From the NCBI RefSeq assembly GCF_004331955.1, contig NZ_CP036532.1, positions 1,736,001 to 1,800,000 of the forward strand: DNA of 64,000 nt, read 5' to 3'. Source of the stretch: Roseitalea porphyridii (GTDB taxonomy: Bacteria > Pseudomonadota > Alphaproteobacteria > Rhizobiales > Rhizobiaceae). Position numbers and translations under genes: made by a program. The notes under the pieces are model-generated. The model did not search any database and had not been told where the DNA came from. It worked only from the letters and a program-made list of their open reading frames with translations. The number at the start of each line of letters is the position of its first letter. Position 1 is the first letter of the stretch. Of the stretch, positions 48,695-58,917 are shown piece after piece.

Positions 48695-48917
48695 AACGTG
48701 ACGCCACGCCGGCCGGCTGCGAAATCGGTCGGATTTGAGATATTTCGTTTACCATAGCGGGGCGCGATGCGTTGCGAAAACGCCACTAAGCGGCACAAGC
48801 TAAACGCTTTTTAACCCGACTGCTTGCGTGTGCGGAAAAACCCTGCAATACGGATTTCGGCATTTGAGTGATGGTTCTGGTCTGGCTCGGACCCAAGCAG
48901 ATTGGGGACACTACCGC
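48695..48917. promoter_or_regulatory. Intergenic region before bamA
   Basis: About 220 AT-richer bases between rseP and bamA, with TTGAGATATTTCGTTTACCAT near 48735-48755 and CTTTTTAACCCG near 48809. This suggests bamA has its own promoter in addition to read-through. No hairpin or known operator could be identified. Confidence 0.35.
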
Positions 48918-51272
48918 ATGAAAGCGGCTCCTAGGTTTCTAAGCGCCGTCTCGGCAGCAGCTCTGGCGATTGCGCCGGCTGTCGGCGGTGCGGTGGCAGT
49001 CAGCGTGCTGACAACCGCAAGCGCACAAGCCGCTGTCGTTACGTCCATTTCCGTGCGCGGCAATCAGCGCGTCTCCGAACAGACGATCGCCGATTTCGTT
49101 GGCTACCGCTCAGGCCGCAACTATTCGGGTTCGGACATCAACGATGCCGTGCGTGCGCTGTTCCGCTCGGGCCTGTTCGCCAATGCCGCTGTCGTCACTT
49201 CCGGGTCGACGCTCGTCGTCACCGTCGAGGAGTATGCGACCGTCAACCAGGTGCTTTTCCAGGGCAACCGTCGGCTCGACGACGATCGCCTGCGTAACGT
49301 GGTGGAACTGACGCCGCGCAGCCGCTTCGAACAGGCGATTCTCGATGCGGACGTCGAGGCGATCGTCGAGGCCTACAGCCGCACCGGCCGCAGCGACGTG
49401 ACGGTCAATGCCAGCGTCGTCGATCTGGGCGAGAACCGGGTCAACGTGATCTTCCAGATCCTGGAAGGCGACCGGACCAAGATCGCGCGAATCAATTTCA
49501 CCGGCAACAACGCGTTCGGCGACCGCCGCCTGCAGGCGGTGATCTCGACCAAGGCGTCCAACCCGCTGTCCTGGCTGACGCGCAATGACGTCTATGACGA
49601 TCAGCGTCTGGCGGCCGACGAGGAAGCGCTGCGCCGCTTCTATTTCAACCGCGGCTATGCCGACTTCCGGATCATCTCCTCGTCCGCCGAGGTCGATCCG
49701 TCGACCGGCAACATCGTCATCAACATCGAGGTCGACGAGGGCGATCGCTACACGTTCGGCAACATCGAGATCGACAGCACGGTCACCGGCGCCGACACGA
49801 ACGCGCTCGCGCGCACCATCTCGACCCGGTCGGGAAGCGTCTACAGCGCCCGCGAGGTCGAGGACACGCTGATCTCCATGTCCGAACGGCTGGCCGGTGC
49901 CGGTTTCCCGTTCGCCGAGGTCACGCCCGTCGGCAACCGCAACTTCGACAACCGCACGATCGACGTCACCTATATCGTCGATCAGGGCCAGCGCGCCTTC
50001 ATCGAGCGGATCGAGATCGTCGGCAACACCCGGACCCGCGACTACGTCATCCGCCGCGAGTTCGATGTTTCCGAAGGCGATGCGTTCAACCAGGTCCTGA
50101 TCCGTCGCGCCCAGCGCCGCCTCGAGGCGCTCGACTTCTTCAGCACGGTGCGGATCTCCACGCGTCCCGGCTCTTCGCCCGACCGCGTCATCGTCGTCGT
50201 TCAGGTCGAGGACAAGTCGACCGGCGAGTTCGGTGCAGGCGTTGGCTATGCCACCGGCGGTGAGAACGAGGGCGTCAATCTCGAAGGTTCGATTTCCGAA
50301 CGCAACTTCCTTGGCCGCGGTCAGGCGATCCGGATCGGCATCGGTGGCAGCACATCCTCGCGCACCTACAATTTGTCGTTCACCGAGCCCTACTTCCTCG
50401 GCTATCGTGTCGCCGCCACGTTCGGCCTCTACCAGAACCGCAACGATCTGGGCGACTACGAGCGCACTAGCACCGGCGGTACCGTGTCGTTCGGCCTGCC
50501 ACTGACCGACGATCTGACGGCCAATGTCGGCTACAACTATCAGCGCGACGTTTATTCGGCCGATGGCACAGACTGTACCGATCTGCCGGGCGATCCGGAC
50601 GCCAACTGCGGCGCGCCGGCCTTCGTTCAGGGCCGCATCGTCAGCGGTCAGGCACGGATCAAGTCCTCGGTCATCTACGGGCTCGTCTACAACACGATCG
50701 AGGATCGCAACGATCCGCGCGACGGCTTGTTCATGCGCGTGAACCAGGAAGTTGCGGGCCTTGGCGGCGATGCGCGCTTCATCCGGACCACGGCGGACGC
50801 GTCCTACTACATGACGCTCGCCGAGGATGCCGAGTTGATCGGCCTGCTGCGGGGCGGCGCCGGCAACGTGACCGGGCTTGGCCAGAGCGTCGAGGGCTTC
50901 GACCAGTTCGAGATGAGCCCGCGCCGGCTGCGCGGTTTCGCCTTCAACGGCATCGGTCCGCGTGATGCGGCCGGCAACTTCATCGGCGGCAAGACCTATT
51001 TCAACGCCACCGCCGAATTGCAGTTTCCGCTGCCCGCGCTGCCGCGCGATCTCGGCTTCAAGGGCGCTGTCTTCGCTGACGCGGCGACGCTGTTCGGCTC
51101 CGATGTCGCCGGTGCCCAGAACACCAATCTCGAATGGCGCGCTTCGGCCGGTCTCAGCGTGATCTGGCAGTCGCCCTTCGCTCCGCTGCGCTTCGATTAT
51201 GCCTGGCCGCTGGTCAAGGAACCGCAGGACGACGAGCAGCGCTTCAACTTCTCGGTGTCGACCGCATTCTGA
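48918..51272 (+). CDS. bamA: Outer membrane protein assembly factor BamA
   Basis: Inserts beta-barrel proteins into the outer membrane. The 784-residue product has a long signal peptide (MKAAPRFLSAVSAAALAIAP, cut near AQA-A), then five POTRA domains, with the first starting VTSISVRGNQRVSEQTIADF and the last AFIERIEIVGNTRTRDYVIR. The 16-strand barrel includes the conserved VRGF-type loop, here RRLRGFAFNGIGPRD. It ends with aromatic Phe (FSVSTAF), the recognition signal for assembly. ATG at 48918 is chosen because it gives the signal peptide; the frame is open further upstream. Confidence 0.96.
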   Translation: MKAAPRFLSAVSAAALAIAPAVGGAVAVSVLTTASAQAAVVTSISVRGNQRVSEQTIADFVGYRSGRNYSGSDINDAVRALFRSGLFANAAVVTSGSTLVVTVEEYATVNQVLFQGNRRLDDDRLRNVVELTPRSRFEQAILDADVEAIVEAYSRTGRSDVTVNASVVDLGENRVNVIFQILEGDRTKIARINFTGNNAFGDRRLQAVISTKASNPLSWLTRNDVYDDQRLAADEEALRRFYFNRGYADFRIISSSAEVDPSTGNIVINIEVDEGDRYTFGNIEIDSTVTGADTNALARTISTRSGSVYSAREVEDTLISMSERLAGAGFPFAEVTPVGNRNFDNRTIDVTYIVDQGQRAFIERIEIVGNTRTRDYVIRREFDVSEGDAFNQVLIRRAQRRLEALDFFSTVRISTRPGSSPDRVIVVVQVEDKSTGEFGAGVGYATGGENEGVNLEGSISERNFLGRGQAIRIGIGGSTSSRTYNLSFTEPYFLGYRVAATFGLYQNRNDLGDYERTSTGGTVSFGLPLTDDLTANVGYNYQRDVYSADGTDCTDLPGDPDANCGAPAFVQGRIVSGQARIKSSVIYGLVYNTIEDRNDPRDGLFMRVNQEVAGLGGDARFIRTTADASYYMTLAEDAELIGLLRGGAGNVTGLGQSVEGFDQFEMSPRRLRGFAFNGIGPRDAAGNFIGGKTYFNATAELQFPLPALPRDLGFKGAVFADAATLFGSDVAGAQNTNLEWRASAGLSVIWQSPFAPLRFDYAWPLVKEPQDDEQRFNFSVSTAF

Positions 51273-51285
51273 TCGGCCTGTGAAC

Positions 51286-51305
51286 GCCCGGCCAGCCGGC
51301 CGGGC
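51286..51305. terminator. Hairpin between bamA and lpxD
   Basis: GCCCGGCC (51286-51293), loop AGCC, GGCCGGGC (51298-51305), 8 bp, no T-run. It may moderate transcription into the lipid A genes rather than stop it. Confidence 0.45.
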
Positions 51306-51323
51306 GCAGCCAGTGGTGCCGCT

Positions 51324-52394
51324 TTGGCCATTGACCCGCATTTCCACCATGCCGACCTGCCGGCGACGCTTGGCCATCTGGTCAAGCTGGCCGGGATCGA
51401 CCTCGGCGATGATGGCCTTCGGTCCGTGCAGATCCAGACGCTTGCGTCGGCCGCCGATCCCGCACCGGGCAGCCTCGTCTTCGTCGACAATGCCCGCGGC
51501 ATCGATCTTCAGGCGCTTTCGGTCTGCGCGGCGGTGATCGGCGCGGATGATCTGCAGGACAGGCTACCGGCGGGACCCGTCCTCGTGCCGGCACGGCGGG
51601 CGCGCCATGTGTTTCAGGATATCGCGCTGGCGCTCTTTCCCGCCAGCATCGGGGACGCTTCGCCCTTCATCGATCCGGCCGCGACGCGGCCCACGCAACA
51701 GGGTGCGGTGATCGCCGAAAACGCGCGGCTCGAGGACGGTGTCGTCGTCGAAGCCGGCGCGATCATCGGCGATGGCGTCGAGATCGGCTCCGGGACTATC
51801 GTTGGCGCCAACGCGGTCATCGCGCGGGGCTGCCGCATCGGCCGCCACAGCCGCATCGGCGCCAACAGCACGATCCAGTATGCGCTGATCGGCGACCGCG
51901 TACGCATCCTGCCCGGCGCGGCGATCGGCCAGGACGGTTTCGGCTACGTGCCGCGCGAGGACGGCCTGCGCAAGGTGCCTCAACTCGGCCGTGTGATCAT
52001 TCAGGATGATGTCGAGATCGGCGCCAACACCGCGGTGGATCGGGGCACGCTCGGCGACACGGTGATCGGGCAGGGCACCAAGATAGATAATCTGGTGCAG
52101 ATCGCCCACAATGTGCGCATCGGAATGCACACGGTGATCGCCGGTCACTGCGGCATTTCCGGTTCGGTCACCATCGGCAGCGGCTGCATGATCGGTGGCG
52201 GGGTCGGCATCGCCGACCAGATCACCATCGGTGATAAGGTGCAGATTGCCGGCGGCTCTGGCGTCATGGACGACATTCCCTCCGGCGAACGGTGGGGCGG
52301 CTCGCCCGCCCGGCCGGCAAAGCAGGCGCTTCGCGAACTGCTGGCGTTGCGCAAGCTCGCCGATGACCGTAAGAGGTCGCCTCGATCCGAGTGA
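51324..52394 (+). CDS. lpxD: UDP-3-O-acylglucosamine N-acyltransferase
   Basis: Third step of lipid A synthesis. The 356-residue protein has a uridine-binding N-domain and the left-handed beta-helix of hexapeptide repeats from about residue 105 ([20 protein letters not shown]). The catalytic histidine lies in [13 protein letters not shown]. The start is TTG at 51324; no ATG or GTG in frame lies between the bamA stop and the domain start. The segment downstream is continuous with fabZ, lpxA, lpxI and lpxB. Confidence 0.95.
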   Translation: MAIDPHFHHADLPATLGHLVKLAGIDLGDDGLRSVQIQTLASAADPAPGSLVFVDNARGIDLQALSVCAAVIGADDLQDRLPAGPVLVPARRARHVFQDIALALFPASIGDASPFIDPAATRPTQQGAVIAENARLEDGVVVEAGAIIGDGVEIGSGTIVGANAVIARGCRIGRHSRIGANSTIQYALIGDRVRILPGAAIGQDGFGYVPREDGLRKVPQLGRVIIQDDVEIGANTAVDRGTLGDTVIGQGTKIDNLVQIAHNVRIGMHTVIAGHCGISGSVTIGSGCMIGGGVGIADQITIGDKVQIAGGSGVMDDIPSGERWGGSPARPAKQALRELLALRKLADDRKRSPRSE

Positions 52395-52411
52395 AACCGA
52401 ACTGGGCCGCA

Positions 52412-52900
52412 ATGACAGAAACAAAGACCGACGGCGCGCTCGGAACCGCCGATCTCGCCGACATCATCAAGGCCCTGCCGCACCGCTATCCGATGCTGCT
52501 CGTCGATCGCATCGTTGATATTGACGGGCTCGATTCGGCGGTCGGCATCAAGAACGTCACCTATAACGAGCCGCACTTTCTTGGCCATTTTCCCGGCAAT
52601 CCGATCATGCCGGGCGTGCTGATTATCGAGGGGCTGGCGCAGACGGCAGGCGCGATCGGCATCCGCAGCCTGGGCATGGACAGGCCGGCGCTCGTTTATT
52701 TCATGTCGATCGACAAGGCGAAGTTCCGCAAACCCGTCGTCCCCGGAGATGTGCTCGAATACCACGTGCGGCTGATCAAGCGGCGCGGTTCGATCTGCCG
52801 TTACGAATGCATCGCCAGGGTCGCCGGCGAGACGGTCGCCGAGGCCGAACTGACCGCCATGCTTTCGCCCGACGACGCCAAGCGCGGCGGCGGGGTGTGA
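52412..52900 (+). CDS. fabZ: 3-hydroxyacyl-ACP dehydratase FabZ
   Basis: Dehydrates 3-hydroxyacyl-ACP during fatty acid synthesis; it competes with LpxA/LpxD for 3-hydroxymyristoyl-ACP. The 162-residue hot-dog protein has [18 protein letters not shown] and [19 protein letters not shown], with catalytic His59 and Glu73. ATG at 52412 is preferred; GTG at 52391 overlaps the lpxD stop and would add seven residues. lpxA starts two bases after its stop. Confidence 0.95.
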   Translation: MTETKTDGALGTADLADIIKALPHRYPMLLVDRIVDIDGLDSAVGIKNVTYNEPHFLGHFPGNPIMPGVLIIEGLAQTAGAIGIRSLGMDRPALVYFMSIDKAKFRKPVVPGDVLEYHVRLIKRRGSICRYECIARVAGETVAEAELTAMLSPDDAKRGGGV

Positions 52901-52902
52901 TC

Positions 52903-53742
52903 ATGGACGCAAAGCCCACATTCATCCATCCCACCGCGCTCGTCGAGACCGGCGCGCAACTGGGCGCGAACGTGCGCATCGGCCCGTTCTGCCATGTCGG
53001 CTCCGATGTGACGCTTGGCGACGATGTCGAGCTGATGAGCCACGTCTCGATCACCGGCCCGACCGAGATCGGCGCGGGTTGCACGGTTCATCCGCAGGCC
53101 GTTCTCGGCGGGGCGCCGCAGAACGCCGCCTACAAGGGCGAGCCCACGCGCCTGATCGTCGGCCGCAACGTGACGATCCGCGAAGGCGTGACCATGCACC
53201 GTGGCACCGGCAATGCGCGCGGCGAGACCGTTGTCGGCGACCATTGCATGTTTCTGGCCTATTCCCATGTCGCCCACGACTGCATCATCGGCGACCATGT
53301 CACCTTCGCCAACAACGTCATGATCGGTGGCCACGTGACCATCGGAGACCGGGTGATTGTCGGCGGTGGCGGCGCCATCCACCAGTTCTGCACGATCGGC
53401 AACAATGCCTTCATCGGCGGTCTGACCGGCGTCGCCCACGACGTCATCCCCTACGGCCTGGCGATGGGCAGCCGCGCCTATCTCAGCGGGCTCAACCTGG
53501 TCGGCATGAAGCGTGCCGGCATGAGCCGGGAGCAGATCGGTCGCGTCCGTCAGGCATTCAATGAACTGTTCGCAGACAACGGACTTTCGGTGCGCGACAA
53601 CGCAAGGCGCCTGGCTTCGGACTTCGCCGACATCGAACCGGTCCAGCAGATCGTCCATTTCGTGCTCGAACAGGCCAAGCGCCAGCTCACCACCCCGCTC
53701 AGCGGCGCGGGCGCGCGCAAGGCCGAAGGCCGCGCGGAGTAA
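52903..53742 (+). CDS. lpxA: UDP-N-acetylglucosamine acyltransferase
   Basis: First step of lipid A synthesis. The 279-residue beta-helix protein begins FIHPTALVETGAQLGANVRI and carries the catalytic histidine in YSHVAHDCIIGD (His125, the same number as in E. coli). GGAPQNAAYKGEPTRLIVGR and the C-terminal helices fit LpxA. It overlaps nothing; lpxI follows after three bases. Confidence 0.97.
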   Translation: MDAKPTFIHPTALVETGAQLGANVRIGPFCHVGSDVTLGDDVELMSHVSITGPTEIGAGCTVHPQAVLGGAPQNAAYKGEPTRLIVGRNVTIREGVTMHRGTGNARGETVVGDHCMFLAYSHVAHDCIIGDHVTFANNVMIGGHVTIGDRVIVGGGGAIHQFCTIGNNAFIGGLTGVAHDVIPYGLAMGSRAYLSGLNLVGMKRAGMSREQIGRVRQAFNELFADNGLSVRDNARRLASDFADIEPVQQIVHFVLEQAKRQLTTPLSGAGARKAEGRAE

Positions 53743-53745
53743 ACG

Positions 53746-54639
53746 ATGGCCCGGGCGCCCGAGGACGGTTCCGGCGCACCGATCGCGATCATCGCCGGGG
53801 GCGGGCAGGTGCCCGTGCATCTCGCCCGGTCGATGGCCGATCGCGGCCTTTCGTTCGTGGTCGTCATGCTCAAGGGTGATGCCGATCCGGCGCTCGCCGC
53901 CTATGACCACATCGCGGTGAACCCGGTCGAACTGGCGCGCTTCAAGCGCTTCATGCTTGATCGTGGCGTGCGAACGGTCACGCTGGTCGGCTCGGTCCGC
54001 GGCCGGCCCGACATCGGGCGCTTCCGCCCCGACTGGACGACCCTGCGCTTCATCGGCCGCATCGTCGGCGCTCTTGGCCGGGGTGACGACGCGCTGCTGC
54101 GCGCCGTGGTACGCATGATGGAAGACGGCGGGCTCACCGTCGTCGGGGCCCACGAACTCGAGCCCGATCTGGTCGCGCCCGCCGGCCTGCTGGGGTCGGT
54201 CGCGGTACCAAGGGGGCAGCGCGCGTCGATCGACACCGGGGTTGCGGCCGCCACCACGCTCGGCGCGCTCGATGCCGGCCAGGCTGTGGTCGTCGTCGGT
54301 CGGCGCGTTGTCGCGCTGGAAGGCGCCGAAGGCACCGACGCCATGATTGAACGCGTCGCGCAGTTGCGCGCGATCGGCCGGCTCGGCCGCAAGAAGGGGG
54401 GCGTCCTCGTGAAGCTGCGCAAGCCGGGCCAGGATATCAGGGTCGACATGCCGACGATCGGCCCGCAGACGGTGCGCAACGCCGCCGCCGCAGGCCTTTC
54501 CGGCATCGCAGTCCACGGCGAAAACACGCTCGTCATGGATCGGGCCGCGACGGTCGAGGCGGCCGACCGGGCCGGCCTGTTTCTGGTCGGCCTGACGCCC
54601 GATCCCGTGGCGTTGATCGCGGGGGAGGGGCCGGGATGA
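53746..54639 (+). CDS. lpxI: UDP-2,3-diacylglucosamine diphosphatase LpxI
   Basis: Hydrolyses UDP-diacylglucosamine to lipid X. It is the alphaproteobacterial replacement for LpxH, a different fold. The 297-residue protein starts with IAIIAGGGQVPVHLARSMAD and shows HELEPDLVAPAGLLG, VGRRVVALEGAEGTDAMIER and VDMPTIGPQTVRNAAAAGLS, the typical LpxI segments including the catalytic Asp region. It overlaps lpxB by four bases. Confidence 0.95.
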   Translation: MARAPEDGSGAPIAIIAGGGQVPVHLARSMADRGLSFVVVMLKGDADPALAAYDHIAVNPVELARFKRFMLDRGVRTVTLVGSVRGRPDIGRFRPDWTTLRFIGRIVGALGRGDDALLRAVVRMMEDGGLTVVGAHELEPDLVAPAGLLGSVAVPRGQRASIDTGVAAATTLGALDAGQAVVVVGRRVVALEGAEGTDAMIERVAQLRAIGRLGRKKGGVLVKLRKPGQDIRVDMPTIGPQTVRNAAAAGLSGIAVHGENTLVMDRAATVEAADRAGLFLVGLTPDPVALIAGEGPG

Positions 54640-55823
54640 CCGGTGACGTCGCGCGCGCGCCGCTGATCGGCATCGTCGCCGGGGAGACCTCGGGCCAGCT
54701 CTTGGCGGCCGAACTGATCGAGGCGCTAAATGCCCGGCTCGGCGCGCCGGCCCGGCTGATCGGCGTCGGTGGCCCGCCGCTCGATGCACTCGGCCTCAAC
54801 TCGCTGTTCGACGCGGACGAAATCGCCCTGATGGGGTTGAGCGCGGTACTCAAGAGCCTGCCGCGTCTCGCCCGTCGCATCGGCCAGACCGCCGATGCGC
54901 TGATCGCGGCAAAACCCGACTGCCTGATCATCGTCGACAGCCCCGATTTTTCGCTGCGCGTCGCGCGACGGGTGAAGCTGCGGCTGCCGCATTTGCCGGT
55001 CGTGAAGTATGTCGCCCCGACGGTCTGGGCCTGGCGGCCCGGCCGCGCCCGCGACATGGCGGCCTTCGTCGACCATGTCCTGGCGATCCTGCCGTTCGAG
55101 CCGCAGGTGATGGCTGATCTCGGCGGGCCGGAGACACACTATGTCGGCCACCGGCTGATGGCGGACGCGGAGCTTGAGCGCTGCTGGCAGGCCAACCGCA
55201 CGCGCGGCCCACGCGCCCAGGGCGACGATACGATCAACCTGCTTCTGCTGCCCGGCTCACGCCGCTCGGAGGTGCGCGCCCTGCTCGGCGATTTCCGCCG
55301 GGCTGTCGAAATCCTGCGCGAGCGGGGCCGGGCGCTGTCCATCAGCCTGCCGACGCTTCCGCATCTGGAGCGACCGGTGCGCGATCACGTTCTGGAATGG
55401 CCCGACATGGTGCGCGTGACAACCGGGCGTGAAGCACAGATCGAGGCCTATGGACGTGCCGACGTGGCGCTGGCGGCATCGGGCACCGTCCTGCTCGAAC
55501 TGGCGTTGGCCGGCGTGCCGGCGATTTCGTGCTACCGCGCCGATCCGCTGATCCGGCGTGTCGCCGAACGAATGCTGACGACCTGGTCGGCGGCGCTGCC
55601 CAACATCATCGCCGACAAGGTGGTGATCAACGAATATTATGACGAGATGATCCGGCCGGGCATGCTGGCGCGGCTGGCCGAAACGCTCGCGCGCCCCGGC
55701 AGTGCCGAACGGGCCCGCATGATGGATGACTATGCGGATATCCGCGCCCGCATGAGCGTTGACGTGCCGCCCAGCGAGAAGGGCGCGGACATCGTCGCCG
55801 CGGCCCTGCGTCGCGATGGCTGA
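54636..55823 (+). CDS. lpxB: Lipid-A-disaccharide synthase
   Basis: Condenses lipid X with UDP-diacylglucosamine. The 395-residue GT-B glycosyltransferase has GIVAGETSGQLLAAELIEAL (the GExSGD region with Gln instead of Asp), GVGGPPLDALGLNSLFDADE, KYVAPTVWAWRPGRARDM and LAASGTVLLELALAGVPAIS. It ends the lpx operon; a short GC-rich hairpin follows at about 55831-55848. The SGQ variation in the first motif is uncommon but lies outside the known catalytic core. Confidence 0.95.
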   Translation: MTGDVARAPLIGIVAGETSGQLLAAELIEALNARLGAPARLIGVGGPPLDALGLNSLFDADEIALMGLSAVLKSLPRLARRIGQTADALIAAKPDCLIIVDSPDFSLRVARRVKLRLPHLPVVKYVAPTVWAWRPGRARDMAAFVDHVLAILPFEPQVMADLGGPETHYVGHRLMADAELERCWQANRTRGPRAQGDDTINLLLLPGSRRSEVRALLGDFRRAVEILRERGRALSISLPTLPHLERPVRDHVLEWPDMVRVTTGREAQIEAYGRADVALAASGTVLLELALAGVPAISCYRADPLIRRVAERMLTTWSAALPNIIADKVVINEYYDEMIRPGMLARLAETLARPGSAERARMMDDYADIRARMSVDVPPSEKGADIVAAALRRDG

Positions 55824-55854
55824 ACGAGACGGGGCTGCCGGCGGCCCCTTGACC

Positions 55855-57144
55855 TCAGCGCTTTGAGAGCGGGATGTAGTCGCGCTGCGGCTCGCCGGTA
55901 TAGAGTTGTCGCGGCCGGCCGATCTTCTGGCTCGGATCCTCGATCATTTCCTTCCACTGGGCGATCCAGCCGACGGTGCGCGCCAGCGCGAACAGCACTG
56001 TGAACATGTTGGTCGGAAAGCCCAGCGCCTTCAGCGTGATGCCCGAATAGAAGTCGATGTTCGGATAGAGCTTTTTTTCGATGAAATACTCGTCGGTCAG
56101 CGCGATCTGCTCAAGCTCCATGGCGACCTCGAGCATCGGATCGTCCTTGATGCCCAGTTCGCCGAGCACCTCGTGCGTCGTCTTCTGCATGATCTTGGCG
56201 CGCGGATCGTAGTTCTTGTAGACCCGGTGGCCGAAGCCCATCAGGCGGAACGGATCGTCCTTGTCCTTGGCGCGGTCGATGAACTCGGGAATGCGGTCCG
56301 GCGTGCCGATCTCGGCCAGCATGTTCAGCGCCGCCTCGTTGGCGCCGCCATGCGCCGGTCCCCAGAGGCATGCGATGCCGGCTGCGATGCAGGCGAACGG
56401 ATTGGCGCCCGACGAGCCGGCGAGCCGCACCGTCGAGGTCGAGGCGTTCTGCTCGTGGTCCGCGTGCAGGATGAAGATGCGGTCCATGGCGCGGGCCAGC
56501 ACCGGATTGACCTCATACTCCTCGCACGGCACCGCAAAGCACATGCGCAGGAAGTTCGAAGCGTAGTCCAGATCGTTCTTCGGATAGACGAAGGGTTGGC
56601 CGATCGAATATTTGTAGGCCATCGCCGCGATCGTCGGCATCTTGGCGATCATGCGCAGGCTGGCGACCATGCGCTGGTGTTCGTCCGAAATGTCGGTGGA
56701 GTCGTGATAGAAGGCCGACAGGGCGCCGGCGACGCCGCACATGATGGCCATCGGGTGCGCATCGCGGCGAAAGCCGGTGAAGAACCGGTTCATCTGCTCG
56801 TGCACCATCGTGTGGTGCGTCACGCGGTAGTCGAAATCGGCCTTCTGCGTCTTGTTGGGCAGCTCGCCGTAGAGCAGCAGATAGCAGGTCTCCAGGAAGT
56901 CGCCATGCTCGGCGAGCTGGTCGATCGGATAGCCGCGATGCAGCAGGATGCCATTGTCGCCGTCGATGAAGGTGATCTTGGATTCGCAGCTCGCCGTCGA
57001 GGTGAAGCCCGGATCGTAGGTGAACTTGCCCGTCTGCGCATAGAGCTTCGAGATGTCGATGACTTCCGGACCCACGCTGCCCGATTTCACGGCGAAGGAG
57101 TGTTCGGCGTCATCCACGTTCAGCGTTGCACTCTTGTCAGCCAT
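55855..57144 (-). CDS. gltA: Citrate synthase (type II, hexameric)
   Basis: Condenses acetyl-CoA and oxaloacetate. The 429-residue protein has the three active-site regions: [17 protein letters not shown] (His), [15 protein letters not shown] (His) and the Asp in the segment after [11 protein letters not shown]. The long N-terminal extension marks the Gram-negative NADH-sensitive class. One TTGTGC-N3-GCACAA palindrome lies 136 bases before the ATG, which may tie it to the PHB regulator. It is convergent with lpxB. Confidence 0.97.
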   Translation of the reverse strand: MADKSATLNVDDAEHSFAVKSGSVGPEVIDISKLYAQTGKFTYDPGFTSTASCESKITFIDGDNGILLHRGYPIDQLAEHGDFLETCYLLLYGELPNKTQKADFDYRVTHHTMVHEQMNRFFTGFRRDAHPMAIMCGVAGALSAFYHDSTDISDEHQRMVASLRMIAKMPTIAAMAYKYSIGQPFVYPKNDLDYASNFLRMCFAVPCEEYEVNPVLARAMDRIFILHADHEQNASTSTVRLAGSSGANPFACIAAGIACLWGPAHGGANEAALNMLAEIGTPDRIPEFIDRAKDKDDPFRLMGFGHRVYKNYDPRAKIMQKTTHEVLGELGIKDDPMLEVAMELEQIALTDEYFIEKKLYPNIDFYSGITLKALGFPTNMFTVLFALARTVGWIAQWKEMIEDPSQKIGRPRQLYTGEPQRDYIPLSKR

Positions 57145-57279
57145 AACCTCTCCTCCTGTCGTCGTGTGGGATTCCGCTTCCTGTCCGGTGCCGCGCTGCG
57201 CAGGGGGTCCGGGGGCGGATTGTGGTTTGCGGTTTGCTAGCCCATTTGCCGATGGGTGCCAAGCTAGCCCAAAGCCCTA

Positions 57280-57294
57280 TTGTGCGACGCACAA
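57280..57294 (-). promoter_or_regulatory. Perfect TTGTGC-N3-GCACAA palindrome before citrate synthase
   Basis: TTGTGCGACGCACAA (57280-57294), a 15-bp palindrome in the gap between gltX and gltA. It is the best of five occurrences in the window; the others precede the phasin gene and lie between the DUF1127 and DUF2157 genes. Confidence 0.55.
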
Positions 57295-57314
57295 ATCACG
57301 TTGCCGCCACCGGG

Positions 57315-58736
57315 TCAAGCCATCTGGTCGGCGATACGGCCGAGCGATTCCTCGCGACCGAGCACCGCGAGCACGTCGAAGACGCCCGGTGACGTGGCCC
57401 GTCCCGTCAGGGCCGCGCGCAGCGGCTGCGCGACCTTGCCCAGTTTCAGCTCTTGGCTTTCGGCGAAGGCGCGCACCGCGGCGTCCAGGTGATCGGCGTC
57501 CCATGTCCCGACGGCCGAAAGCGCGGCATGGGCGCCCGTCAGCATGGCGCGCGCATCCTCGGTCAGGATGCCGGCGGCTTTCTCGTCGAGCGCGAGCGGG
57601 CGGACGGCGAACAGGTAGCCTGCGCTGTCGACGAGCTGCACCAGGGTGCGCGCTCGCTCCTTCAGGCCCGGCATGGCAGCCAGAAGCTGGCCGCGCCTGT
57701 CATCGTCCAGTCGGCCCGCGATCGCCGCGCCGCCTTCGATCTCCGGCAGCAGAGCTTCGATCCGCTCGACCAGATAGGCATCGTCCGCCTGGCGGATGTA
57801 ATGGGCGTTCAGAGCCTCGAGCTTGGCGATGTCGAAGCGCGCCGCGCCCTTGTTGATGTCGGTGACCTCGAACCACTCGATCATCTGGTCGGTCGACATG
57901 ATCTCGTCGTCTCCATGGCTCCAGCCGAGCCGGGCCAGATAGTTGCGCAGCGCCTCGGGCAGATAACCCATGGCGCGGTAGGCCTCGGCGCCAAGCGCGC
58001 CGTGCCGCTTGGACAGTTTCGCCCCGTCCGGTCCGTGGATCAGCGGAATGTGCGCCATGACCGGCGCCTCCCAGCCCAGATGACCGTAGATGATCTGCTG
58101 GCGCGCGGCGTTGGTCAGATGGTCGTCGCCACGGATGATGTGGGTGACGCCCATGTCGTGGTCGTCGACGACCACCGCCAGCATGTATGTCGGCGAGCCG
58201 TCAGAGCGCAGGATCACGAAATCGTCCAGATCGACGTTCGGAAAGCGCACGTCGCCCTGCACCTGGTCGCGCACGACCGTTTCGCCCTCGCGCGGCGCCT
58301 TGATGCGGATCACCGGATCGATGCCTTCGGGCGCTTCGGCCGGATCGCGATCGCGCCAGCGCCCGTCATAGCGCGGCGGCCGGCCCACGGCCCGCGCCTG
58401 TTCGCGCATGGCGGCGAGTTCTTCCTGGCTGGCGTAGCAGCGATAGGCGTTGCCCGCCTCGAGAAGCTGATGGGCGATTTCCGCATGCCGTTCGGCCCGC
58501 GCCGCCTGCGAGACCGGCTCGCCGTCCCAGCCGATGCCGAGCCAGCTCAGACCGTCCAGGATCGCCGCGACCGCGGCCTTCGTCGACCGGGCGCGGTCGG
58601 TGTCCTCGATCCTGAGCAGCATCTTGCCGCCGGTGTGGCGGGCGTAGAGCCAGTTGAACAGCGCGGTGCGCGCGCCGCCGATGTGCAGGTAGCCCGTGGG
58701 CGAGGGGGCAAAGCGCGTGACAACGCCGCTCGTCAT
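57315..58736 (-). CDS. gltX: Glutamyl-tRNA synthetase
   Basis: Charges tRNA-Glu. The 473-residue class I synthetase has the HIGH motif as HIGG (residues 18-21) and the KMSKS motif as KLSKR (from Lys240), with [16 protein letters not shown] and [20 protein letters not shown] in between. ATG at 58736 has GGAG nine bases upstream; earlier in-frame sequence to 58838 is not homologous. The lack of zinc-binding cysteines in the middle is usual for alphaproteobacterial forms. Confidence 0.96.
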   Translation of the reverse strand: MTSGVVTRFAPSPTGYLHIGGARTALFNWLYARHTGGKMLLRIEDTDRARSTKAAVAAILDGLSWLGIGWDGEPVSQAARAERHAEIAHQLLEAGNAYRCYASQEELAAMREQARAVGRPPRYDGRWRDRDPAEAPEGIDPVIRIKAPREGETVVRDQVQGDVRFPNVDLDDFVILRSDGSPTYMLAVVVDDHDMGVTHIIRGDDHLTNAARQQIIYGHLGWEAPVMAHIPLIHGPDGAKLSKRHGALGAEAYRAMGYLPEALRNYLARLGWSHGDDEIMSTDQMIEWFEVTDINKGAARFDIAKLEALNAHYIRQADDAYLVERIEALLPEIEGGAAIAGRLDDDRRGQLLAAMPGLKERARTLVQLVDSAGYLFAVRPLALDEKAAGILTEDARAMLTGAHAALSAVGTWDADHLDAAVRAFAESQELKLGKVAQPLRAALTGRATSPGVFDVLAVLGREESLGRIADQMA

Positions 58737-58917
58737 GGTCCGCTCCGGTTCTGTTGGCAGTGGGCCGTCAGTGCTGGCACGGCCGATGGCGGCCAATACA
58801 TGTGAAGGCCGCAGATGTCGCGCTCTGGTACCACACAATTGCCAACTTGCAAGCGCGCCCGCCCGGCCGCAGGATGACCGGGGTCACGGCTGAGGACGTG
58901 GCCGTCAGGGTGGCGTC

